Below are positions 16,948 to 24,989 of a stretch of DNA of 64,000 bases, piece after piece. Source of the stretch: CAZEMR01 sp964513465 (GTDB lineage: Bacteria > Bacteroidota > Ignavibacteria > Kapaibacteriales > UBA2268). The notes beneath the pieces are model-generated. The model searched no databases. It saw only the letters and a program-made list of their open reading frames with translations, and was not told where the DNA came from. Within the stretch, counting starts at the first letter, position 1. Each line of letters opens with the position of its first letter. The stretch covers positions 62,001-126,000 of the forward strand of contig CAZEMR010000002.1 of NCBI GenBank assembly GCA_964513465.1. Direction: 5' to 3'. The position numbers were made by a program, and so were the translations under genes.

Positions 16948-17271
16948 TTACGTTGATTCCATTCTGGATGCGATTATTTTTTTGAATAACCATCTTCTGA
17001 ATGCAACAAGAAATATTGAAGCTACTAAATCGGATATTGGCGAAAAATGCATTCCATCCTCGATGTCGAACAATACCCATGAAGATAATACGAAGTCAAT
17101 TGCAGCGAGCAAAATAAAAGTTGCAATGAAATCTATCCAAAATGGGCGTTTAAGCGTTTTTTGTAAATTTTCGATTTTTGCATTTTTAAATAAATCCACA
17201 GTTTCTCCAATTAATATAATTAAAATGGATCTGGACACCACCATGGAAGTTCGATGTTTAATTCTTCCCAA
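16948..17271 (-). CDS. Small predicted membrane protein
   Basis: 107 residues with hydrophobic segments at about 12-24 (MVVSRSILIILIGETV), 46-68 (FIATFILLAAIDFVLSSW) and 82-98 (LVASIFLVAFRRWLF). The proposed start is a TTG because GGAGAG lies 8 nt upstream; the in-frame ATG at 17244 has no ribosome site. No family recognised. The opposite strand is also open here, so the call is moderate only. Confidence 0.45.
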   Translation of the reverse strand: MGRIKHRTSMVVSRSILIILIGETVDLFKNAKIENLQKTLKRPFWIDFIATFILLAAIDFVLSSWVLFDIEDGMHFSPISDLVASIFLVAFRRWLFKKIIASRMEST

Positions 17272-17314
17272 AAATAGCTCTCCGGATTAATATATTAAAA
17301 ATGAGTTTAAAATA

Positions 17315-18064
17315 CTAAGAATTTTTTTGATAAATTTTCCCGCGCTTTATTCCGGATTTGTTCAGGAAATGGCTGACCGATACCGAAAGCACGCCAAGGC
17401 CATACTTAACGCTTCGCCGGAAGTTGATCGAGCTGGCCTCCTTGAAATACTTCGTCGGGCAGGTGATCTCGGCGATTTCGAATCCGGCGGCGAATATCTG
17501 CGATAGCATTTGATTATCGAACACAAAATCGTCCGAATTTGCGTTGTAATTAATCGCTTCGAGCACCTCGCGCGAGAAAGCGCGATAGCCGGTGTGGTAT
17601 TCCGACAGTTTCTGGCCGATCATATAATTCTGGAATAGGGTCAGAAAGCGGTTGGCTATATATTTATATTTCGGCATTCCTCCGCGCAGCGCGCCGCGCC
17701 CGAGAATTCGCGATCCCAGCACCACGGGATAGACGTCGTTGGCGATCAGGTATGCCATCGAGGGGATCAGCTTGGGTGTATATTGATAATCCGGGTGGAC
17801 CATGATGACGATGTCTGCTCCAAGGGCAAGCGCCTTGTTATAGCATGACTTCTGGTTGCCGCCATAGCCTTTGTTTATTTCGTGAACGATTACGTGGCGT
17901 ATCCCGATTTCGCGGGCGAGATCGGCGGTTTTGTCGTTGCTGGCGTCGTCCACCAATACGACTTCGTCGACGATATCGCCGGGAATTTCTTCATAAGTCT
18001 TAACCAGAGTGCGCTCGGCGTTGTATGCGGGCAGCACTACCACTACTTTTTTGCCGTTAATCAT
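17315..18064 (-). CDS. Family 2 glycosyltransferase, DPM1-like without membrane domain
   Basis: 249 residues with GT-A motifs VVLPAYNAERTL, VVLVDDASNDKT and the DXD-type site MVHPDYQYTPKLI. Then comes the conserved EYHTGYRAFSREVLEAI (acceptor region), typical of dolichol- or undecaprenyl-phosphate sugar transferases such as those making mannosyl or glucosyl carriers. It has no C-terminal membrane helices, unlike the gene at 117. A promoter box TAAATTTG lies 39 nt upstream of the start. Sugar and acceptor are unknown. Confidence 0.85.
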   Translation of the reverse strand: MINGKKVVVVLPAYNAERTLVKTYEEIPGDIVDEVVLVDDASNDKTADLAREIGIRHVIVHEINKGYGGNQKSCYNKALALGADIVIMVHPDYQYTPKLIPSMAYLIANDVYPVVLGSRILGRGALRGGMPKYKYIANRFLTLFQNYMIGQKLSEYHTGYRAFSREVLEAINYNANSDDFVFDNQMLSQIFAAGFEIAEITCPTKYFKEASSINFRRSVKYGLGVLSVSVSHFLNKSGIKRGKIYQKNS

Positions 18065-18102
18065 ACGGATATGTTATTGATTTGAACAAAATAATCAGAT
18101 TA

Positions 18103-18110
18103 CAAATTTA
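18103..18110 (-). promoter_or_regulatory. Candidate Bacteroidota-type -7 box
   Basis: TAAATTTG on the minus strand matches TAnnTTTG and lies 39 nt ahead of the GT2 start. No good -33 TTTG is seen at the expected distance, so only half the promoter is supported. Confidence 0.35.
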
Positions 18111-18136
18111 GATAAATTAATTCAAAATAAACAGAC

Positions 18137-18895
18137 TTAATTGCCGCTGGGGGTAATTTGTTCTTCGAGCAGCCTTAGCAATCCGCGCAGAACAAGGTCG
18201 GGGATGATGTCGATATTCCGCCACTGGCGCAGAGCAAACTGCATATCGCGGGCATGGCCGCCGGTCAGAACCAGGCGCGTTGGGCGTTCGGTGATGCGGC
18301 GTTCGATGCGTTCGACGATATTGATTACCGAACCGGCGGCGCCGAAGAGCACTCCGGCAAGTATGGCGTCGTCGGTATTCATGCCGAGCGGGATGTCGCG
18401 ATGCTCGATACTGATCTCGCGAAGCTGGTCGGTGGAGTTGGCGAGCGCGGAAATCTGTGTTTTAAGCCCCGGCATAATCGTCCCGCCGGCGAATATATTA
18501 TCCTTGGCGAGCAGGTTGATCGTAATCGCGGTGCCGCAGTCGATGGTGATGAGTGGGGGCGGAAACATCGCGGCGGCTCCGGCAATTCCAAGCGCGCGGT
18601 CGGCTCCGGCTCCCGCGATATGTTTCCATTTGATAAATCTTGTGCGGTCGAGCAGTTTTGTTGCATTATATATATAATTGGGGGGCAAATCGAGCGCCAT
18701 AAGCAATTGTTCATATCGAATCGAGCTGACGCTGGAAATGCCGATTGCGTCGGGTTTCAGGCCGTGGATGAATTCCGAGGCCGTGCGTTCCCAGCCGGCG
18801 GAATAATCAGTGGCAAAGGATTCGCCCTCGGGGCCGAGGGCTTTCGCCCGGCTGTTGCCGATGTCCACGGCTGCGGATCTGGATTTGTGAGCCAT
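18137..18895 (-). CDS. coaX: Type III pantothenate kinase
   Basis: Phosphorylates pantothenate in the first step of coenzyme A synthesis. Type III signatures of the ASKHA fold are all present: phosphate motif AVDIGNSRAKA near the N-terminus, GAGADRALGI about residue 96, ITIDCGTAITINLL about 116, and FAGGTIMPGLK. Length of 252 is typical. It ends facing the GT2 gene on the same strand. The start ATG lies 1 nt after the stop of the upstream lipoprotein gene, so the two are likely co-transcribed. Confidence 0.92.
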   Translation of the reverse strand: MAHKSRSAAVDIGNSRAKALGPEGESFATDYSAGWERTASEFIHGLKPDAIGISSVSSIRYEQLLMALDLPPNYIYNATKLLDRTRFIKWKHIAGAGADRALGIAGAAAMFPPPLITIDCGTAITINLLAKDNIFAGGTIMPGLKTQISALANSTDQLREISIEHRDIPLGMNTDDAILAGVLFGAAGSVINIVERIERRITERPTRLVLTGGHARDMQFALRQWRNIDIIPDLVLRGLLRLLEEQITPSGN

Positions 18896-18896
18896 T

Positions 18897-19550
18897 TTAC
18901 CGTGTCCGGCTTAATTTTCTATTGTATTTCGCAATGGCATTTTGTATGTCGACCAGCAGTCTATCGCTCGCCTGGGCGATTGCTTTGCTGAATGCGGGAG
19001 CTATGGTTGCCACCGCGTTATTCCTTCGCGGGATTTCGATATTATACGTCTCCGAAAGCAGTATGTCGCGCTCTACTTCCATCGAACGACGCTTGATAAG
19101 ATTGGCTTTCAATATGAAAACAACCCGGTTTGCGCCGCGCTCTTCTGATTCGGAATTAACGGCGATCATTTCCAGCACCTGGCCCTCGAGTATATAATCG
19201 GGGACAATCATAGAGGTGGCGCCGATAATGCCATTGGTGAATGCTCCTGCGCGGCTGTAGCGCGATAAGATGTAATCAGTCACCATGCTTGATAAGTCTG
19301 TGATCCAGCGGTGATAATTATAGCGTTCCACCTCGGTGGGGCCGAGACGTGCGAGTATGGCGTCGGTATCGAATTCCGAAACCACATCGAATTGGCGGAT
19401 TTGCAGCGCGCCGGGAACAGTGTCGATCTTTTCGAGCGAAATTGGCTGTTTCTGCAGTTCGTAATAGCTGATTGCCGGATATTCCGTCCTGACATTGATA
19501 CATCCTGTGGTAATTACTAAAAGAAGTATGAAAATGCTGGTTTTTTTCAT
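18897..19550 (-). CDS. ABC-transport auxiliary lipoprotein (PqiC/YmbA-like)
   Basis: 217 residues with lipobox ITTGC and a core resembling the ABC_trans_aux family. An N-terminal YYELQKQP strand, LQIRQFDVVSEFDTDAILARL, the helix region WITDLSSMVTDYILSRY and a late strand-helix end typify lipoproteins that accompany Mla/MCE-type lipid transporters. No MCE or permease gene is nearby in this window, so it may serve a transporter encoded elsewhere. Assignment rests on pattern only. Confidence 0.55.
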   Translation of the reverse strand: MKKTSIFILLLVITTGCINVRTEYPAISYYELQKQPISLEKIDTVPGALQIRQFDVVSEFDTDAILARLGPTEVERYNYHRWITDLSSMVTDYILSRYSRAGAFTNGIIGATSMIVPDYILEGQVLEMIAVNSESEERGANRVVFILKANLIKRRSMEVERDILLSETYNIEIPRRNNAVATIAPAFSKAIAQASDRLLVDIQNAIAKYNRKLSRTR

Positions 19551-19693
19551 TATAATTCTCTCGATTTATTGATTTTTATTATTATTGCATTGTACGAATC
19601 TGCGAATTCGGAAAAAAGCAGAAAGTCAGGTTCGGCAAAATGTTTCTCTATTTTTCAATTATACCAATTTTATCAGCAAATATCAAATAGTTA

Positions 19694-20422
19694 ATGGTTT
19701 ATTTTATTTCGGACATACATCTCGGATTATTTGGACGGCAGCGCGAACGTGAGCGGGAGACCCTGCTAATCGATTTTCTCGAGAAAATCAGCGGCGACGC
19801 GACGCATCTTATCATCGCAGGCGATCTGTTCGACTACTGGTTCGAATACAAAACGGTTATCCCGCGGGCATTCGTTCGCACTTTGGGTGTGCTGAATGAA
19901 TTGCAGACGAGCGGAGTCCGAATCGAATATGTAATGGGCAATCACGACTTCGGGCATTGGGATTTCTTCGAGCACGACCTCGGCATTCCGGTGCACAAGG
20001 AAGACATCGTACGGGAATACTCCGGTTGCAGGTTCTACATATCCCACGGAGACGGGAAGTCCTATAAAGACACCGGATATAAAATTCTGAAAAAAATATT
20101 ACGCAGCCCGGTTTCGCTGAAATTATATTCCTGGCTGCATCCCGACGCCGGCATCGGACTTGCGCTGGCCAGCAGCCGCAAAAGCCGCAAGCATACCGAC
20201 CAGAAGGACTACGGCCAAAGAGACGGAATGCTCGATTTCGCAAAATCAAAAATCGAGGAGGGGTTCGATTATGTAATAATGGGCCACCGCCATCAGGCCG
20301 TCCGCAAGCAGTTCGGCAAGGGGTGGTATGTCAATCTTGGCGAATGGATCAATAATCCCACATTTGCCCGCTTCGATGGCGAAAAAATCGAGCTGATGCG
20401 AGTAGCAGATTTCCTCGATTAG
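19694..20422 (+). CDS. lpxH: UDP-2,3-diacylglucosamine diphosphatase (LpxH-like)
   Basis: Cleaves UDP-2,3-diacylglucosamine to lipid X in lipid A synthesis. The calcineurin-like metal motifs appear in order: FISDIHLG, AGDLFDYWF, VMGNHDFGHW, FYISHGDG and IMGHRHQAV. The FDYWFEY block and the 242-residue length are closer to LpxH than to generic phosphoesterases. It is a peripheral membrane enzyme in the family. Its end overlaps the convergent fetB gene by 4 nt. Confidence 0.8.
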   Translation: MVYFISDIHLGLFGRQRERERETLLIDFLEKISGDATHLIIAGDLFDYWFEYKTVIPRAFVRTLGVLNELQTSGVRIEYVMGNHDFGHWDFFEHDLGIPVHKEDIVREYSGCRFYISHGDGKSYKDTGYKILKKILRSPVSLKLYSWLHPDAGIGLALASSRKSRKHTDQKDYGQRDGMLDFAKSKIEEGFDYVIMGHRHQAVRKQFGKGWYVNLGEWINNPTFARFDGEKIELMRVADFLD

Positions 20423-21216
20423 CTTTCGCTTTCCTTAAATATATTCTGCCGGAAGCGCCCGAATTCGTCGAATACGTAGCTGCGCGACGACGCAACGCTG
20501 ATGAATACCGTCATTACGCTGGCGGACATTACCGCAATCATAATCATAATCTGATATTTAATCGCCACTGTTGGGTCGCTGCCGCCGAGAATCTGGCCTG
20601 TCATCATCCCCGGCAGCGAGATTATCCCCATAGTCGCAGTATTGGCGATCGTTGGGCTGAATGCGTCTTTGAGCGCATCGCGGAAATAATCGAAGAGCGC
20701 TTCGTTGCGGGTGGCGCCGGTCATTATGCGGAATTTATATGTCTCCTCTGATTTGCGGATCGTCTGATAAAACGAGCGGATGCCGATAATCGCGCTGGTC
20801 AGGCAATTGCCCAGTATCATACCGACGATCGGGATCATATACCGCGCGGCGGTAACGTTGTCCAGCTCGAGCACTATTGCCAGAAACACCAGCGCGGGGA
20901 TAGCCATCCCGATAAATACGCCCGCCAGCACCGACGGGAAGAAAAATTTCTGCCGCAGATCGCTGCGGCGGATGATAGTATGCGTGGCCGTAAGCGTCAT
21001 TACCAGCACCCAGAGCGAATTGAGCCACCATGCGTCGAGATCGAATATGTATTCCAGATATAATCCCACCAGCAGAAGCTGGACGGTCATCCGGCCGAAT
21101 GCGATCAGCAGCGAGCTGACCAGCCCTGTGCGGAAATACGCAAATACGGCAATCGGGATCAGCAGCAGCAAAAAGCCGATGCCGAGCTGCAGCCAGCCAA
21201 TATCTATGGTGTTCAT
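20419..21216 (-). CDS. fetB: Iron export ABC permease FetB (UPF0014)
   Basis: 265 residues with about seven hydrophobic segments and the family blocks LLLVGLYLEYIFDLD, YMIPIVGMILGNCLTSAIIG and LPGMMTGQILGGSDPTVAIKYQI. The last is diagnostic of UPF0014/FetB. With FetA it exports iron and lowers oxidative stress in E. coli; some relatives have other roles. The start overlaps the fetA stop by 4 nt (ATGA), so translation is coupled. Confidence 0.88.
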   Translation of the reverse strand: MNTIDIGWLQLGIGFLLLLIPIAVFAYFRTGLVSSLLIAFGRMTVQLLLVGLYLEYIFDLDAWWLNSLWVLVMTLTATHTIIRRSDLRQKFFFPSVLAGVFIGMAIPALVFLAIVLELDNVTAARYMIPIVGMILGNCLTSAIIGIRSFYQTIRKSEETYKFRIMTGATRNEALFDYFRDALKDAFSPTIANTATMGIISLPGMMTGQILGGSDPTVAIKYQIMIMIAVMSASVMTVFISVASSRSYVFDEFGRFRQNIFKESES

Positions 21217-21854
21217 TTGCGGCCTCCTATATCGATAATCTTATCGCAGCTCTCCAGCCAGCGTTTTTCGTGCGAAGTCGATAGCACCGCCGAGTCGTTT
21301 TCGTCGAGCATAAATCGCACCGCATGATCGATCGACCCCTCGTCGAGCGCCGAGGTCGGCTCGTCGAGCAGAAGCAGCGGCCGCTTCAGCAGGCGGCATA
21401 TCAGCAGTCCGACTCGCTGCTTTTCGCCGCCGGAGATTTTTGTGAATTCCTTATCCAGAATATCTTCGGATAATCCGAGGGAATCGAGACCGCTGAGGAT
21501 GTCTTCGCGGTCGGGGTCAAGTCCTTTATTGTCGGAATAAGTAAACGGGCGGCGGATTACTTCGCGGACTTTGCCCTGGCCGGGGGCTGCGACGTTTTGC
21601 GGCAGCCAGCACATATCGCGGCGGAGATCGTCGATATCTCCATTGCCCAGCATTTTGCCGCGTATATATATATTGCCGGAGTCGGGGTGCTCGAATCCCA
21701 TGATGGCCGAGAGCAGCGATGATTTGCCGCTGCCCGAGGGGCCTTTGAGCGCCACTTTATCGCCCGGAGCGAGCGAGAGATCGAAATCATCGAATATCTT
21801 CCGGCCGTCGAATGCCAGCGTAAGGCCCTTTATTTGTAATACTTTTTCGCTCAT
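21213..21854 (-). CDS. fetA: Iron export ABC ATP-binding protein FetA
   Basis: 213 residues with Walker A GPSGSGKSS, a Q-loop region (CWLPQNVAAPGQGKVREVI), ABC signature ISGGEKQR and Walker B LLLLDEPTSALDEG, then the switch His in STSHEKRW. The WLPQ-x-x-x-x-P-G-x-V-R-E-x-I pattern is typical of the YbbL/FetA group. It forms the cytoplasmic half of the FetAB exporter. A -7 box TATATTTG lies 36 nt upstream. Confidence 0.88.
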   Translation of the reverse strand: MSEKVLQIKGLTLAFDGRKIFDDFDLSLAPGDKVALKGPSGSGKSSLLSAIMGFEHPDSGNIYIRGKMLGNGDIDDLRRDMCWLPQNVAAPGQGKVREVIRRPFTYSDNKGLDPDREDILSGLDSLGLSEDILDKEFTKISGGEKQRVGLLICRLLKRPLLLLDEPTSALDEGSIDHAVRFMLDENDSAVLSTSHEKRWLESCDKIIDIGGRK

Positions 21855-21890
21855 AAGTAATATTATATGAATTTGTGGATTTGTGTACTA

Positions 21891-21898
21891 CAAATATA
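21891..21898 (-). promoter_or_regulatory. Candidate Bacteroidota-type -7 box for fetAB
   Basis: TATATTTG on the minus strand (CAAATATA on the plus strand) matches TAnnTTTG, 36 nt before the fetA start. The -33 region is T-rich but has no exact TTTG at 19-21 nt. Confidence 0.4.
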
Positions 21899-22006
21899 GT
21901 TTTATTAGTTAAAAAAGGTTTATATTTTGAATAAATTTTCGTATGTTTTAATCGGAATCAAGGTCTCCCGATATTCACATCCAATAAATTAATAACGAGG
22001 TTAGCC

Positions 22007-22939
22007 ATGAAAAAGATTGGCATCCTGTTCGGAATGGAAACGGCGTTTCCCGAAGAATTGGTCCGCCGCATTAACGCCGCGGACAAGAGCGGACTGACAT
22101 CTGAATATGCCAGCCTCGGAGCGATAACCATAGATCAGAAGCCGGATTACGACGTGGTGCTCGACCGCATCTCGCCGCGGATTCCGTATTATGTTGCCGC
22201 GCTTAAGTCTGCCGCAGTCAACGGAGTTCGCGTGGTAAACAATCCGTTTATGAATTGCTTCCCTGATAATTTTTTCTTTTATAATATTGCCAAAAAGCTG
22301 GATATACCGCTGCCGCGGACGGCAATATTGCCCAGCAAGCATCATCCGCACGGCGTCACGGCGGATTTCCTGCGCAATCTGCAATATCCGCTGAATTGGG
22401 ATGAGATATTCGAATACGTCGGCTGGCCGGCATACCTGAAGGCCAACTCCGGCAGCGACGAATTCAATATGTATAAAATTTACAACAAATCGGAATTCTT
22501 CTCTGCTTACGATCTGACGGGCCGGAATGTGATGCTGCTACAGCAGTGCGTCGATTACAACGATTATTTCCGTTGCTTTGCAATCGGGCAGCGCGATTAC
22601 AGGGTGCTGCATTACGATCCGTCGCGGCCTCAGCATCTGCGGTATAAGCCGGAACCGCTGGCGGAGGATCATCCCGTTTTTGCGAAAATCCGCGACTATT
22701 CTCAAAAAATTGCGAAAGCGTTCGATCTGGATTTCAACGCGGTCGATTTTGCCGTCAATGGCCGGGAAGTCGTTGCGGTGGATATATATAACCCGGCGCC
22801 GAAGCTCGAGCGCGGCCATCTGCTCGACGAGAATTTCGAATGGATTGCCGACCGCACAGCCGATATGCTGATTCGAAGGGCGTCGAGTCCGGCCGCCGAG
22901 AAAAAATTCTACGACAAACTGATCGATATGATCCGCTGA
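22007..22939 (+). CDS. ATP-grasp domain protein (RimK-like)
   Basis: 310 residues with an ATP-grasp layout: an N-terminal pre-grasp domain (KKIGILFGME...), the central lysine strand PAYLKANSGSDEF, MLLQQCVDYNDYFRCFAIG and the metal-binding end FNAVDFAVNGREVVAVDIYNPAPKL. Such enzymes join a carboxylate to an amine or thiol using ATP. The D-x-N pair in VDIYNPAP corresponds to the metal-binding Asp/Asn positions. It stands alone before gltX with a ribosome site CGAGG. Substrate unknown; peptide or glutathione-like ligation are both possible. Confidence 0.7.
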   Translation: MKKIGILFGMETAFPEELVRRINAADKSGLTSEYASLGAITIDQKPDYDVVLDRISPRIPYYVAALKSAAVNGVRVVNNPFMNCFPDNFFFYNIAKKLDIPLPRTAILPSKHHPHGVTADFLRNLQYPLNWDEIFEYVGWPAYLKANSGSDEFNMYKIYNKSEFFSAYDLTGRNVMLLQQCVDYNDYFRCFAIGQRDYRVLHYDPSRPQHLRYKPEPLAEDHPVFAKIRDYSQKIAKAFDLDFNAVDFAVNGREVVAVDIYNPAPKLERGHLLDENFEWIADRTADMLIRRASSPAAEKKFYDKLIDMIR

Positions 22940-22959
22940 GATTTGTGATTAATTGCGCT

Positions 22960-22991
22960 AAGTCCCGAAGTCACATCAGGCTGCGGGATTT
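22960..22991 (+). terminator. Possible terminator after the ATP-grasp gene
   Basis: An 8-bp stem with one wobble (22960-22967 with 22984-22991) around a 16-nt loop, followed by only a short T run. The position, 20 nt past the stop, is right but the hairpin is weak. Confidence 0.4.
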
Positions 22992-23080
22992 TCGCGTTGT
23001 GCGGTCGATTTTACTTTAAGCTCTATTTTTTGTATTTTGAATATTCCTGAATTCGCATTTAAAAATCACAGAGGAATAAT

Positions 23081-24544
23081 ATGTCGGTAAGAGTCAGATT
23101 TGCCCCATCCCCAACGGGTTACCTCCACGTGGGAGGTCTTCGCACAGCACTTTATAATTATTTATTCGCACGCCATCACGGCGGCAAATGCATCCTGCGT
23201 ATCGAGGATACCGACCGCACCCGCTATGTCGAAAACGCAGTCGAGAACCTCGTCAGCTCGCTCAACTGGGCGGGTGTCGAATTCGACGAAGGCCCGATGC
23301 AGGGCGGCGAATACGGCCCGTATGTGCAGTCCGAACGCACAGAAATTTACCGCAAACACGCATTCGAACTTATCGAAAAACGCGCGGCTTATTATGCGTT
23401 CGATACCGCCGAGGAGCTCGACCAAATGCGTCAGGAGCAGAAGGGCGCCCCGGCTATCCGATATGACCGCAATAAGATGCGCAACCAGTTCACACTCGGC
23501 ATCGAGGAGGCCAGCCGCCTGATTGAAAACGGCGAACCCTACGTCGTGCGCATGGTCATCCCCGACGAGCTGATCGAATTCGACGATATAATTCGCGGCA
23601 AAGTAAAGGTGCACGGCCGCGACATCGACGACCAGATTCTGCTCAAATCCGATGGATTCCCGACATATCATCTGGCAAATGTGGTGGACGACCATATGAT
23701 GGGCATCACCCATGTGATCCGCGGCGAGGAATGGCTGCCGTCGACCCCGAAGCATGTGGCGCTGTATGATTCGTTCGGCTGGGAACGGCCGCAGTTTGCG
23801 CACCTGCCCCTGCTTTTGAATAAAGATAAAACAAAGCTGAGCAAGCGCACCGGCAGCGTTGCCGTCGAGGATTTTGCCCGGAAATATATACGCGACGCAT
23901 TTGTGAATTTTGTGGCTCTGCTTGGCTGGAACCCGACCGCCGACCGCGAGATATTCTCAATCGACGAATTGATCGAATCGTTCAATCTCGAGAAAGTAAA
24001 CAAGGGCGGCGCGGTGTTCGACGTGCAGAAGCTGGACTGGATGAACGGCCAGTATCTGCGGCAAATGCCGGCCGATGAATTGGCCAAAGAGCTGATGCCG
24101 AAGCTGCGCGAGAGCGGATGGGACGTATCCGAAGACTATGCCCGGCGGGTCGTCGAATTGTTTATAGAGCGGATTACATTTATTGACGATATAATCGCAA
24201 ATTGTGCGTATATGTTCGAGGCGCCAACGGATTACGACGAAAAATATATGAAAAAGCACTGGAAGGACGACACGCTCGAATACGTGCGTCCGCTGGTCGA
24301 TAAGCTCGGATCGCTGGAGGAATTCACGCATGATTCGACTCACGAGGCCACGAAGGAATACGTCGCAGAAAAGGACATCAAGCTGAAGGTGGTGATCCAT
24401 CCCTTAAGGCTGATGATAACCGGCATGAGCTTTGGCGCAGGAATGTTCGAAACGATGGAACTGCTGGGACGGGATGAATGCATCAGCCGTTGCAGAGATT
24501 TTATTGAAAAAATCGAAAAAGACGAAATCAAACCGGGGGAATAA
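23081..24544 (+). CDS. gltX: Glutamyl-tRNA synthetase
   Basis: 487 residues. The class I HIGH-type motif is in PSPTGYLHVGGLRTALYNYL and the KMSKS equivalent is KLSKRTGSVAVEDF. IEDTDRTRYVENA and the GEEWLPSTPKH region are GluRS-specific. The C-terminal anticodon-binding cage (about 330-487) is complete. It charges tRNA-Glu, which also feeds the glutamate route to heme used by hemL in this window. The lipoprotein gene begins at the base after its stop codon, so the two are co-transcribed. Confidence 0.95.
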   Translation: MSVRVRFAPSPTGYLHVGGLRTALYNYLFARHHGGKCILRIEDTDRTRYVENAVENLVSSLNWAGVEFDEGPMQGGEYGPYVQSERTEIYRKHAFELIEKRAAYYAFDTAEELDQMRQEQKGAPAIRYDRNKMRNQFTLGIEEASRLIENGEPYVVRMVIPDELIEFDDIIRGKVKVHGRDIDDQILLKSDGFPTYHLANVVDDHMMGITHVIRGEEWLPSTPKHVALYDSFGWERPQFAHLPLLLNKDKTKLSKRTGSVAVEDFARKYIRDAFVNFVALLGWNPTADREIFSIDELIESFNLEKVNKGGAVFDVQKLDWMNGQYLRQMPADELAKELMPKLRESGWDVSEDYARRVVELFIERITFIDDIIANCAYMFEAPTDYDEKYMKKHWKDDTLEYVRPLVDKLGSLEEFTHDSTHEATKEYVAEKDIKLKVVIHPLRLMITGMSFGAGMFETMELLGRDECISRCRDFIEKIEKDEIKPGE

Positions 24545-24985
24545 ATGAAAATATATATATATATATTAATTATTGGCGCACTGCTTGGTGGCTGCGCAAG
24601 GCCCCATTGCATCACCGACAGCAACGAACAGCTAACGATTCGGTGGGGCGTTTATTATTCCGAGAGCGGCCGGATGGAGGGCTACCAGATTAATACCTCC
24701 GGCGAAATTCGTCGTATGGACGCACCCTATTCCGAGCCGATCGCCAAAGCCGGCGAAGACGAGCTTTGCCGGGCGATAGATAAATGCTATAACGCATTCC
24801 TCAAATCGCAGGCATTCTACGTTCCGGCCGACACCCAGCGGGTGGTGATGATGGAGAATCCGACCACCGGAGTAAGGTCTCGTGCGTTCTGGAATCCGGA
24901 ATTCACTACCGATGGAAACAAATATTTTGTTGATTTATACGATTACTTAATGGATATACTGAACGATAATCAACAATCGAAATAA
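24545..24985 (+). CDS. Small lipoprotein of unknown function
   Basis: 146 residues. The signal segment MKIYIYILIIGALLGGC is encoded by an (AT)8 run at 24551-24566 and ends in lipobox LLGGC. The mature part (about 130 residues) has two extra Cys (CRAIDKCY), possibly a disulfide, and ends in an acidic helix. The pattern YYSESGRMEGYQINTSGEI is beta-hairpin-like. It starts directly at the gltX stop codon and is followed 4 nt later by the sigma-54 activator. No family recognised. Confidence 0.6.
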   Translation: MKIYIYILIIGALLGGCARPHCITDSNEQLTIRWGVYYSESGRMEGYQINTSGEIRRMDAPYSEPIAKAGEDELCRAIDKCYNAFLKSQAFYVPADTQRVVMMENPTTGVRSRAFWNPEFTTDGNKYFVDLYDYLMDILNDNQQSK

Positions 24986-24989
24986 ATAA